A DNA stretch of 24,403 bases, taken from contig CABUZD010000011.1 in the NCBI GenBank assembly GCA_902495945.1, forward strand, positions 1-24,403, read 5' to 3'. A program made the translations under genes and the position numbers. This DNA comes from an uncultured Collinsella sp. Lineage in GTDB: Bacteria; Actinomycetota; Coriobacteriia; Coriobacteriales; Coriobacteriaceae. Of the stretch, positions 6,095 to 13,672 are shown piece by piece (positions within the stretch are counted from its first letter, which is position 1; the number at the start of each line of letters is the position of its first letter). A model generated the notes under the pieces. The model was not told the DNA's origin. It saw only the letters and a list, made by a program, of their open reading frames with translations, and searched no databases.

Positions 6095-7390
6095 ATGGAT
6101 AAACGGATGGTTCCTAGAAATCGATATCTCGAAAAGTTGATCGCCTTTCGTGATGCGGATGTCATCAAGGTCGTAACGGGTATGCGCCGTTGTGGCAAAT
6201 CGACGCTTCTGGACATGATGCGCAAACATTTGGAGGATAACGGCGTTCCATCCGAGTGTCTTTTGACCTTTAAGATGGAGTCGTTTGAGCTGGAGGGCGT
6301 GCGTGATTGGCGAGAGCTTTACCGCCACGTCGACGGCCTAATGCCTGCTGGCAAGAGGTGCTATCTCTTCTTCGACGAGCTCCAGGAGGTTGCCGGATGG
6401 GAGAAGGCGATTAACGCACTTCGTGTCGACCGGGACTGCGATATATATGTTACGGGCTCGAATGCTTTTCTTCTCTCGTCAGAGATTGCGACTTTAATCT
6501 CGGGCAGGTATGTCGAGATTCGGATGCATCCGCTCACTTTTTCGGAATATGTCGACTTTCTTGGTCCGACTGACGTCACGAATAGGCTCGTTGTTTTTGG
6601 TCGGGAGGACATCGTTGCGCTCGACGATCTTCTCGACCGTTATCTTACGTTTGGAGGCCTGCCGTTTCTTGCTGCTTCAAAGCTACCGGAGCAGGAAATG
6701 AAGGACTATATCTGGAGCACGTACCAAACAATCGTCGGGCGCGACATTTTGGCTCGCGAGGCGCGTCGGGGTAGACGGTCGGTGACGAGCAGGAGTGTGC
6801 TCGACCGCGTCACTTCCTACTTGGCTGATAACATTTCAAACCCGACATCAATTAATAAGATTGTTGGAACGCTGGCAGAGAACGGGCTGAAATCCTCGCA
6901 CGGCGTCGTGGACACTTGTGTGTCCGCCCTTGAGGAGACCTATATCTTTTCGCATGCGCGTCGATTTGATATTAAGGGTCGGGACATTTTGAAGACCGGT
7001 GGCAAGTTCTACATTGAGGATCTGGGGCTTCGAGCTTTCTTGGATGGGTATCGCGGCAGCGACAGTGGGCGTGTTCTCGAAAATGCCGTCTACAATCGCC
7101 TTGTCTATGACGGATACCAAGTCTTCACAGGTCATCTTCGAGATGCCGAAATCGACTTCGTTGCAATCGGTGACGGCTCGGATCGTAAGTTTATTCAGGT
7201 CACAGAGTCGATTGACGAGGAAACGACGCGTAAGCGCGAGCTGCGTCCATTTGAACTCAGATCGCTCGAGAAGATTACCGGCGGTTACGAGAAGATCATC
7301 GTCGTTCGTCAGGGGAGCCATCCGACCGACATCGACGGCATCAAAATCGTTTCTGCAGTCGATTTCTTAATGGGTAGGTTTGGGGCTTAG
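6095..7390 (+). CDS. AAA_14 / DUF4143 family ATPase
   Basis: The 431-residue protein begins with a P-loop ATPase domain: Walker A GMRRCGKST (residues 29-37, Lys35), Walker B YLFFDELQEV (Asp94, Glu95) and a sensor-like IYVTGSNAFLLSSE (about 118-130). The motif LISGRYVEIRMHPLTFSEY marks the AAA_14 group, and the C-terminal half (about 200-431) is a DUF4143 domain ending in a nuclease-like fold region (LENAVYNRLVYDGYQVFTG, then EIDFVA). Such proteins are common, patchily distributed and of largely unknown function. The ATG at 6095 is preferred because upstream codons lie in a repeat array; the ribosome site (ggggcgag) is weak. GC content and codon use are lower than in neighbours, suggesting horizontal acquisition. 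A terminator stands at 7525. Confidence 0.88.
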   Translation: MDKRMVPRNRYLEKLIAFRDADVIKVVTGMRRCGKSTLLDMMRKHLEDNGVPSECLLTFKMESFELEGVRDWRELYRHVDGLMPAGKRCYLFFDELQEVAGWEKAINALRVDRDCDIYVTGSNAFLLSSEIATLISGRYVEIRMHPLTFSEYVDFLGPTDVTNRLVVFGREDIVALDDLLDRYLTFGGLPFLAASKLPEQEMKDYIWSTYQTIVGRDILAREARRGRRSVTSRSVLDRVTSYLADNISNPTSINKIVGTLAENGLKSSHGVVDTCVSALEETYIFSHARRFDIKGRDILKTGGKFYIEDLGLRAFLDGYRGSDSGRVLENAVYNRLVYDGYQVFTGHLRDAEIDFVAIGDGSDRKFIQVTESIDEETTRKRELRPFELRSLEKITGGYEKIIVVRQGSHPTDIDGIKIVSAVDFLMGRFGA

Positions 7391-7676
7391 GGCGTTTGGA
7401 GCGCGTCTGTTTCCTATGCCTAGCGACATTGCCACAGCTCGTGACGCCGCCGGCTTCTTCCTTTCCGTCGGGCGGCACCAACTCAGCTGATCCGTTGGGG
7501 ATGGAGGAAAGCGGATCATTTTCGGCGCGCCGCAGGTGATACGAATCCTGCGGCGCGCTGGTTTTTGCGCGAGGGCTTTCAGCTGTGTCCGCACGACATG
7601 TGACACTTACCCTGCCGCTTCACTCTGCCGCGGCGGTATGTACCCGAGCAGCGACCCTCTAAGGAGTTCGATACCA
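7391..7676. other. Spacer with hairpins before the small membrane protein
   Basis: About 286 bases with no gene. It holds a weak stem tgatccg/cggatca near 7488-7519 and a strong terminator at 7525-7566. I compared it by eye with common riboswitch cores and did not recognise one. Confidence 0.45.
7525..7566 (+). terminator. Rho-independent terminator
   Basis: A perfect 12-bp GC-rich stem gcgcgccgcagg (7525-7536) pairs with cctgcggcgcgc (7547-7558) across a 10-base loop and is followed by tggttttt. It lies 135 bases downstream of the ATPase stop and upstream of the next plus-strand gene, separating the two. Confidence 0.85.
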
Positions 7677-7916
7677 ATGAGTGACAACACCAAGCATCTC
7701 GCAAAGAAGTGCGTCAAGGACGCGGGGCCGTGCCTCGCGCTGTGCCTTGCCGGCGCAGCGGTCGCGCTGCTGGCTGTTCTGAGGCCATTCGACGCGCTCC
7801 GAAGCGCCAGTTCTCTGCACGTTTGTATGGCCCTTGCCGGCGCCATGATGACCGGCGGTGTGCTCGATCTGGTTTTTTGGGTGCTTGACCCGTTTGGATG
7901 GAAGAACGAGGGGTAA
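7677..7916 (+). CDS. Small two-helix membrane protein, function unknown
   Basis: A 79-residue protein beginning MSDNTKHLAKKC, with aaggag ten bases before the ATG, which decides this start over longer frames. Two hydrophobic segments, about residues 17-36 (PCLALCLAGAAVALLAVL) and 50-69 (ALAGAMMTGGVLDLVFWVL), are joined by a short loop, suggesting a helical hairpin with both ends in the cytoplasm. No family was recognised. The next gene begins 85 bases later on the same strand; a TTGACT hexamer near 7944 may be part of a separate promoter for it. Confidence 0.65.
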   Translation: MSDNTKHLAKKCVKDAGPCLALCLAGAAVALLAVLRPFDALRSASSLHVCMALAGAMMTGGVLDLVFWVLDPFGWKNEG

Positions 7917-8001
7917 GCCCTAAGGGATGGAAGGGCTGGAACGGTTGACTTAGTGATTGTGAAGAATGTGGGCTAGCGACTTACAGGGAAGTGGTGATCC
8001 G

Positions 8002-8728
8002 ATGACGGTCTATGTGACGGGCGATATTCACGGCGGCGTCGACATGCAAAAGCTTCGCGACTGGGATCTTGGGGATGGTCTGACGAGTGACGACTATCTC
8101 ATCATCGCGGGCGACTTTGGCTTTCCGTGGGATTTCTCTGCCGAGGAATGTGCCGATATTGCTTGGCTGGAGTTGCGCCCCTACACCGTGCTGTTTGTCG
8201 ACGGCAACCACGAGCGTTTCGATCACTGGGCGGAACGCCCCATGGAGTTGTGGCACGGTGGGCTGACGCAGCGCCTGTCGGATACCTCGCCCATACGGCG
8301 CCTGACGCGCGGCGAGGTTTTTTGAGCTTGATGGCTCAACGATCTTTACCATGGGCGGCGCCACGAGCGTGGACAAAGAATACCGCATTCCCTATTCGAG
8401 CTGGTGGCCGCAGGAGCTTCCGGACGAGCGCAACTTTGATGAGGCATGGGCAAAGCTCGACAGTGTGGGCTGGAAGGTCGACTACGTGGTCACCCACACC
8501 TGCTCCACGCGCATGCTTTCGCCCACGCTTTATCCGGCACCCGGCTGGAATTGCCCCACGGTTGATCGACTTACGGCATTTTTCGATGAGCTGGAAGACC
8601 GCTTGGATTACAAGCGCTGGTACTACGGCCATTTTCATCGGGATGCCAACCCTGCCGAGCGCCATACCGTGCTCTACGACTGCGCCGTTCGCTTGGGCGA
8701 CGAACTCCAGCCCTGGGATGTCGCGTAG
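8002..8728 (+). pseudogene. Calcineurin-like metallophosphoesterase, interrupted by a T6 frameshift
   Basis: Two adjacent frames together make one metallophosphoesterase of about 241 residues. The first (from ATG 8002 to TGA 8323-8325) contains GDIHGG, AGDFGFPW and VDGNHERF. The second, in the +1 frame, continues with ELDGSTIFTMGGATS, DYVVTHT and the final metal motif YYGHFHRD, ending at 8728. The break falls in a run of six T at 8318-8323; removing one T restores a single frame through GEVFELDG. All five metal-binding blocks of the family survive. This may be a sequencing indel, a real mutation, a phase-variable tract or +1 frameshifting at UUU-UGA. Family members are cytoplasmic phosphodiesterases or phosphatases with varied substrates. 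The gene converges with gluQ, 15 bases away. Confidence 0.8.
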
Positions 8729-8743
8729 GGGCGGGGTGGCTGG

Positions 8744-9763
8744 CTACTCGACCGTTACAGTGATGTTCTCCCGGTGCGCGCGGATGACATCCCAGCTAAA
8801 GTGCTCGACCAGCTGCTCGGCAGAGCGCGGTGTGGCGTCCGGCGCGATGCCCGTTTGCCCGGCGAGCCAGCCCAGCAGTGCCTCGGGCGCGCCAAAGCGG
8901 GCGCGTAGCTCGCCCAGGTCCAGATCGCGGTCGCGCTTGGAAAGGCGGCGACCGTCCGGCGACATGAGCAGTGGAATGTGCGCGTAGCGCGGCGTGGGAA
9001 GTCTCAGCAGATGCTGCAGGTAGATTTGGCGGGGCGTGGAGCCCAGCAGATCGCATCCGCGCACGACCTCGGTGACGCCCATGGCAGCGTCGTCGACCAC
9101 CACGGCCAGTTGATAGGCAAAAACACCATCGCTGCGGCGCACCAAAAAGTCGCCGCACTCGGTGGCGAGCGCCTCGCATTGGGCACCATACGTGCGGTCC
9201 ACGAATTCAATCACATCGTCTGCGAAGTCGTCGACGGCAGGCACGCGCAGGCGCGTGGCCGGAGCGCGCAGGATGCTGCGACGGGTAACCTCCTCGGCAG
9301 AAAGGCCTCGGCAGGCGCCGCGGTAGATGGGTGTGCCGTCGCTCGCGTGCGGTGCGCTTGCGGTGTGGAGCTCGGCGCGCGTGCAAAAACAAGGGTAGGT
9401 GAGGCAGGCGTCTTGCAGCTGGTGCAGGGCGTCCTCGTACAAGTCCAGGCGATCGTGCTGGTAGTAGGGGCCTTCGTCCCACTCAAGCCCCAGCCAGGCC
9501 AGGTCGTCAATCAGTTGAGCGGCAAGTTCCGGGCGCTTGCAACGATCGTCCAGATCCTCGATGCGCAGCTCGATGCTGCCGCCTTGGCTGCGGGCCGAAA
9601 GCCATGCGCACAGGCAGCTGAACACGTTGCCCAGGTGCATGCGGCCCGAGGGCGACGGGGCGAAGCGGCCCACGACGGGCGCGAGGGCGGGGGCGAGCTT
9701 GCTGTTGGGCGCCGTCGACGTGGCCACAGCGTGTGTTGCTATGTTGCGTGCGTTGATATCCAT
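8744..9763 (-). CDS. gluQ: Glutamyl-Q tRNA(Asp) synthetase
   Basis: The 339-residue protein is the catalytic core of a glutamyl-tRNA synthetase without the anticodon-binding domain. It shows GRFAPSPSGRMHLGN with the HIGH-type signature HLGN (43-46), the zinc-site pattern CFC followed by YRGAC, RIEDLDDRC and the KMSKS-type loop SKRD (275-278). GluQ (YadB) activates glutamate and attaches it to the queuosine base at position 34 of tRNA-Asp. The ATG at 9763 gives the normal N-terminus after an extra ~28 residues; longer frames are non-coding in character. A TATACT hexamer ends seven bases before this ATG and no ribosome site is visible, so the message may be leaderless. Its presence implies that the organism makes or salvages queuosine. 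Confidence 0.93.
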   Translation of the reverse strand: MDINARNIATHAVATSTAPNSKLAPALAPVVGRFAPSPSGRMHLGNVFSCLCAWLSARSQGGSIELRIEDLDDRCKRPELAAQLIDDLAWLGLEWDEGPYYQHDRLDLYEDALHQLQDACLTYPCFCTRAELHTASAPHASDGTPIYRGACRGLSAEEVTRRSILRAPATRLRVPAVDDFADDVIEFVDRTYGAQCEALATECGDFLVRRSDGVFAYQLAVVVDDAAMGVTEVVRGCDLLGSTPRQIYLQHLLRLPTPRYAHIPLLMSPDGRRLSKRDRDLDLGELRARFGAPEALLGWLAGQTGIAPDATPRSAEQLVEHFSWDVIRAHRENITVTVE

Positions 9764-9900
9764 GCGGACGAGTATAGCGCGGGGTGCGGTGGGGGAGACG
9801 CTGCCGTGGCCTGCAAGTTGCCGTGGCCGCGCGTTGCGCGTGCCGGACCACCGGCTCGACAGCTCGATCGCCGCCCGCCAGCCCAACCCCTCAAACGACA

Positions 9901-9936
9901 GAAACCCCGGCAGCTCTTCGCAACTGCCGGGGTTTC
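9901..9936. other. Perfect 13-bp hairpin, terminator-like
   Basis: gaaaccccggcag (9901-9913) and its exact complement (9924-9936) flank a 10-base loop. T-rich sequence follows only loosely on the minus strand (tgtcgttt). It may be a terminator without a clear gene to end, or part of a small RNA. Confidence 0.5.
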
Positions 9937-10110
9937 CGCGGAAAAGGGGGACATGATCCTCAAGCGAACGGCAAAGGGGCAAACCGTTTTCGCTCAACTG
10001 CTTTATGCCCCTCGCTCGCCGGCTTAATCGGCTAACGCCGCGCCCACACAAAGCCGCTACACCTGTGACGGAGCTATGAAGTGGTATCTATTGCTGGCGC
10101 TGGCCATGCC

Positions 10111-10157
10111 AAGGGTGTCCCTAATGACTGGTCATTTAAGAACGTCCCCAATGACTA
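10111..10157. repeat. REP-like module GTCCC-AATGACT
   Basis: A 47-base block starting aagggtgtccctaatgact and ending gtccccaatgactag matches 12625-12671 at about 41 of 47 positions. It contains two tandem half-units, each a GTCCC core followed by AAYGACT. Confidence 0.75.
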
Positions 10158-10279
10158 GCTGCCGGGGTGCGGGCGTGACTTTCGTCCCGTTTGATACTCC
10201 GCTGGCCTAGATGTTCGTCATGCGTACCCGCAAACGTGGGACAATGGCGCTGTTGGTTTTACAGACAAAGGATGTGCCT

Positions 10280-12223
10280 ATGAACACCCTCGCCGCCAAA
10301 GTCAGCCGGCAGCGCCACCTGTTTGCGCGATTCGCCTCCGTCTGCGTGCTCGTCACGCTTGCGTTGTTGCTGCTGCCTGTCGCCGCGCACGCCGACGGCT
10401 ACTCCATGACCCAGACCTATATCGGCGCCACGGTCGAGGCCGATGGATCGCTGACCGTTGTCGAGGGACGCCAGTTTGATTTCGACGACGATATCAACGG
10501 CGTGTTTTGGGAGATCAATACGGGCACCAACCAGCAGGACGGCACGGCGGGCGTCGACGTGCTGAGTGTCGAGGAAGAGGACACCGCGTTTAACAAAGTC
10601 GATAGCGCGGACAAGGGCGACTCTGGCGTCTACACGGTCGAGCAGACCGGTGACGGCGTAAGGATTAAGGTGTTCAGCCCTCACGAGAGCGGCGACAGTG
10701 CAATCTACTACGTGAGTTATTCCATGACCGGTGCGGTCATGAACTGGGCCGATACCGCCGAGCTCTACTGGAAGTTCGTGGGTGACGGCTGGTCTGCGGA
10801 TTCCGATGACGTCGAGATGGAAGTGCGCTTCGCAAATGCCGCTGCCGGGACGGCGGCCGTCAAGGGCGATAACTTCCGCGCATGGGGCCACGGCCCGCTG
10901 ACGGGCGATGTATCGCTCGATGCGGACGAACCCATGGTCACCTATACCATTCCCTGCGTGCATCAGGGCGAATTCGCCGAGGCACGCATCGCCTTCCCCA
11001 GCGACTGGGTGCCGCAGCTTGCCGCCTCGGGCGAAGAGCGCATGTCAACGATCCTGAGCGAAGAGAAGGAATGGGCCGACGAAGCTAACGCCCGCCGCGC
11101 TCACGCTCGCATGATTGCCAATGCACTTGCCGTGCTAAGTGTTGTTGCGGCGGTGGCCTTTACCGGCACAATCGTTATGCTCAAGCTGCGCAAGCGCAAG
11201 CCTAAGCCGCTTTTCCAGGACGAATATTTCCGCGATGTGCCCTCGGCCGACCATCCCGCCGTGCTTTCGGCCCTCATGAGCTGGAACGAGGTGCCCGATC
11301 AGGCATATATCGCCACGCTCATGAAGCTCACTGACGACCGTGTGATCAAGCTAGAGCAGGCGACCGTGACCAAGGCCAAGAAGGGTCTGTTGGGGCGTGA
11401 AAAAGAAGAGCAGACGTATCGCGTGACGGTGAGTGATGCGGGCTGGAAGTCGGCCAAGGGCATTGACCGCATGGTGCTCAAGGTCTTCTTTGCCGGTGCT
11501 AAGCCTGACGAGAACGGCGATCGTTCGCGCACGTTCGACGAGCTGCAGCACTACGTCAAGCAGCACGCTACACCCGTGGGTGATAAGCTCGAGGACTATC
11601 AGAACACCGTTAAGGGCAAGTTGGCTGATAGCGAGTACGTTGCCTCGGACGGCATTGTTGCAATGGTGTTTTGCCTGGTTCTTGGTATCCTGATTGCCTT
11701 TGTTCCCGTGGGATCCATCTTCTTTACCGATGGCGCGCAGGCGAACATTACCGCCGCGGTTATCTCGGTGCCGATTGTGCTGGTGGGTATCGGCGTGGGC
11801 CTTACGTTCCGCCGCTTTACGCCGGAGGGCGCCGAGGTGGCGGCTCGCTGCAAGGCACTTAAGCATTGGCTCGAGGACTTCACGCGTCTAAAGGAAGCCG
11901 TTCCCGGCGATCTGGTGCTGTGGAACAAGCTGCTGGTGATGGGCGTTGCCCTGGGCGTTTCGAAAGAAGTGCTGCGACAGCTGGCCGAGGCCGTGCCGCC
12001 CGAGGTGCGCGAGGCCGACGGTTTCTACGACAATTATCCCTGCTACTGGTGGTACTACCATCACTACGGAAACCAGTCCCCGCTCGATTCGTTCGATGAC
12101 GTGTATCACGAGAACATCCGTGAGCTGGCTTCGAGTTCCGATAGCTCGAGCGGCGGCGGTGGCGGCGGCTTCTCGGGCGGCGGAGGCGGCGGCGTCGGCG
12201 GAGGCGGCGGCGGAACGTTCTAG
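10280..12223 (+). CDS. DUF2207 family membrane protein
   Basis: This 647-residue protein starts at ATG 10280, eight bases after aaagga. A signal peptide (about 16-36, cleavage after AHA near residue 38) leads to an extracellular beta-rich domain (about 40-260) with YSMTQTYIGATVEADGSLTV and the family pattern FDFDDDINGVFWEI. Membrane segments follow at about 279-301, 460-480 and 488-510. Cytoplasmic parts include PLFQDEYFRDVPSADHPAVL and a region rich in Tyr and Trp. The C-terminus is a glycine-rich tail (from about residue 625) ending in GTF, which is typical of DUF2207 proteins and may interact with membranes or partners. Function is unknown; an envelope role is inferred. It stands alone, with spacers of about 500 bases on both sides. 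Confidence 0.9.
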   Translation: MNTLAAKVSRQRHLFARFASVCVLVTLALLLLPVAAHADGYSMTQTYIGATVEADGSLTVVEGRQFDFDDDINGVFWEINTGTNQQDGTAGVDVLSVEEEDTAFNKVDSADKGDSGVYTVEQTGDGVRIKVFSPHESGDSAIYYVSYSMTGAVMNWADTAELYWKFVGDGWSADSDDVEMEVRFANAAAGTAAVKGDNFRAWGHGPLTGDVSLDADEPMVTYTIPCVHQGEFAEARIAFPSDWVPQLAASGEERMSTILSEEKEWADEANARRAHARMIANALAVLSVVAAVAFTGTIVMLKLRKRKPKPLFQDEYFRDVPSADHPAVLSALMSWNEVPDQAYIATLMKLTDDRVIKLEQATVTKAKKGLLGREKEEQTYRVTVSDAGWKSAKGIDRMVLKVFFAGAKPDENGDRSRTFDELQHYVKQHATPVGDKLEDYQNTVKGKLADSEYVASDGIVAMVFCLVLGILIAFVPVGSIFFTDGAQANITAAVISVPIVLVGIGVGLTFRRFTPEGAEVAARCKALKHWLEDFTRLKEAVPGDLVLWNKLLVMGVALGVSKEVLRQLAEAVPPEVREADGFYDNYPCYWWYYHHYGNQSPLDSFDDVYHENIRELASSSDSSSGGGGGGFSGGGGGGVGGGGGGTF

Positions 12224-12341
12224 CGAGCGCTTGCTTTGGGGTGGATCTTTCTGGGCGGTTGCCAGGGAAGATTCATCCCATTTTTGTGCATCGAAACGGG
12301 CCATGCTTTCCGCTGCGGACCTTCGCGCAAGGGGCAGTGGG

Positions 12342-12560
12342 CAAAAAATGCCAAATATGAGTACTGTTGCCTAGATTGTCACATTTGTTTGTATTAAAAA
12401 TGGACTCCGAACGAGATTATTTCTCGTTAGGAGTTCATTTTATTGTACATTTGGGGAGATACGTTAGTTCATCCAACGCGTCGAGACGTCTAAGAGACCC
12501 GAAAAAGCCGAATTGCGCTGCTACTAAAAAGGTAACAGTACTCATATTTGATGTTTTTTG
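12342..12560. mobile_element. MITE-like element with 31-bp terminal inverted repeats
   Basis: The left end (12342-12372) and right end (12530-12560) are inverted copies matching at 27 of 31 positions, with an exact shared core caaatatgagtactgtt. Inside lies a second hairpin, 12397-12416 with 12422-12441 (18 of 20 paired), so the element could fold end to end. It has no coding capacity. No target-site duplication was clear by eye. It could instead be a regulatory pair of binding sites. Confidence 0.55.
12397..12441 (+). terminator. Hairpin inside the MITE-like element, terminator-like
   Basis: Twenty-base arms starting aaaatggactcc and ending ggagttcatttt pair with two mismatches across a 5-base loop, followed by attgt. 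A strong AT-flanked hairpin downstream of the DUF2207 gene could end its transcript in either direction. Confidence 0.5.
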
Positions 12561-12624
12561 ACCACAGCTATTTGCGAACCCCTATATAGCGACCTCAAAA
12601 AGGGCTTCGTCGGTCGTTTTGCTC

Positions 12625-12738
12625 AAGACTGTCCCCAACGACTAGTCATTTAAGAACGTCCCCAACGACTATTTTTATGCGCTACCTACGAAGACTGTCC
12701 CCAACGACTAGTCACTGGGGACGTTCCTAAATGACTAG
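12625..12738. repeat. Cluster of four REP-like GGGGAC modules
   Basis: Units lie at 12625-12648 and 12691-12714 (identical, aagactgtccccaacgacta plus gtca), 12652-12671 (aagaacgtccccaacgacta) and, inverted, 12717-12738 (ggggacgttcc then aaatgactag). The third and fourth form a palindrome with gtcccc/ggggac arms. The same cores occur at 1021-1070 and 10111-10157. Confidence 0.8.
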
Positions 12739-12753
12739 GTATAGCTGCCAGGT

Positions 12754-13395
12754 TTAGGCTGTTAGGTCGAGTTCGTAGAGGAAGCTCTCGCGCGGCATGT
12801 CGTGACGGCGCTCTTCGCGGTTGGCGCGGTGCGTGGCCGTGCGCTTAAAGCCGTGCAGCTCGTAGAACTTCCACGAGCAGTTGGAGTCGGTGTACAGGTG
12901 CGCCCTCGTCGCTCCAAGCGAGGACAGGTGCGAGACCGCGGCATCGAGCAGAACCGTGCCAACGCCCAGGCCATGGACATCGCGATCCACGGCAAGCAGC
13001 GTGACCTCGTTGTCGTGCGGCAACGGGCTGCTCTCGAGCAGGCGGTTGTTGGTTCGGATGGTTGCGCGCACAAACGAGAGATACTCGGCGCACGCATCGG
13101 GCTCTAGCTCACGCATCTGCGATAGCAGCGCGCGTTCGGTATCCATCCAATGCTCGTTGATAGTGACGCCGGGGTTCTGTCCTGCGCGTGCAAGTGCAAT
13201 ACCGCGCGCCTCGCCGTCAATCACCGCAACCTGTGAAAACGTCGACGACGAAAGGCAGTAGGCGAGGTCGCACGCGGCCTCAAGGCGGTTGTACTCATCG
13301 TTATCCGAATTGTTATGCCAAAGCTGCTGCAGAATCAGCGCGATGGCGTCGAAGTCTTCGGTATCAAACGGTCGGTAGAGAACCCGCGAGACCAT
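12754..13395 (-). CDS. GNAT family N-acetyltransferase
   Basis: The 213-residue protein has the GNAT core in its C-terminal half: strand VTLLAVDRDVHGLGVGTVLL contains the acetyl-CoA pyrophosphate loop (R/Q-x-x-G-x-G pattern, HGLGVG), followed by helix DAAVSHLSSLGATRAHLYTD and the typical motif-B segment FYELHGFKRTATH. The N-terminal half (RPFDTEDFDAIALILQQLW) is a normal GNAT start. It transfers an acetyl group from acetyl-CoA to an amine that cannot be predicted. The ATG at 13395 follows a modest gagg ribosome site. It is transcribed alone, away from purH, and ends next to the REP-like cluster. Confidence 0.88.
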   Translation of the reverse strand: MVSRVLYRPFDTEDFDAIALILQQLWHNNSDNDEYNRLEAACDLAYCLSSSTFSQVAVIDGEARGIALARAGQNPGVTINEHWMDTERALLSQMRELEPDACAEYLSFVRATIRTNNRLLESSPLPHDNEVTLLAVDRDVHGLGVGTVLLDAAVSHLSSLGATRAHLYTDSNCSWKFYELHGFKRTATHRANREERRHDMPRESFLYELDLTA

Positions 13396-13672
13396 GGTGC
13401 CTCTTTCTTTTGCGGATGCATATCGAGCACAGTTCTACCACGCCATTGGCATCAAATTATGGTGCCCCTGTGTTCCATGAACTCACCGTGCCCAGTGCCG
13501 TGCCCATCCCCTCCGCTCGCAAATTTTTTCTGCACATGCGCCCGTTGCGGAGTGCATCGATGCGCTCGATGCGCTACATTAAATCAGTATTTTCATTGCC
13601 GCTGCGCGAGCGCTGCAGATCGACGTATCACCGACTCACAGAGCACGGCGGCGTACCAGACAGGAGGACTGC

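Larger units (their letters stand above)
9764..10279. other. Intergenic region between gluQ and the DUF2207 gene
   Basis: About 516 bases. It holds a perfect 13-bp stem at 9901-9936, a second imperfect stem near 9963-9994 (agcgaa..cgg pairing with ccg..ttcgct), and a REP-like module at 10111-10157. A 44-codon frame from 10076 to 10210 begins with MKWYLLLALAMP and would be cut by that module; its ribosome site is too close to the ATG, so I do not call a gene. An extended -10-like tgggacaat (10237-10245) may serve the DUF2207 gene. Confidence 0.5.
12224..12753. other. 530-bp intergenic region holding repeats
   Basis: No gene is supported. The tract is AT-rich in its middle and carries a MITE-like element (12342-12560), an internal hairpin (12397-12441) and a cluster of REP-like modules (12625-12738). 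Composition differs sharply from flanking coding DNA. Confidence 0.7.

Noticed and set aside
5675..6328. A 217-codon minus-strand frame across the spacer and into the ATPase gene
   Set aside because: It overlaps the ATPase start and the repeat array, shows no domain and no ribosome site; its composition fits antisense of non-coding DNA.
7440..7560. Possible riboswitch before the small membrane protein
   Set aside because: Hairpins are present but no known aptamer core was recognised, and the strong stem is a normal terminator.
10076..10210. A 44-codon frame beginning MKWYLLLALAMP
   Set aside because: Ribosome site only two bases from the ATG, and most of the frame is REP-like repeat sequence.
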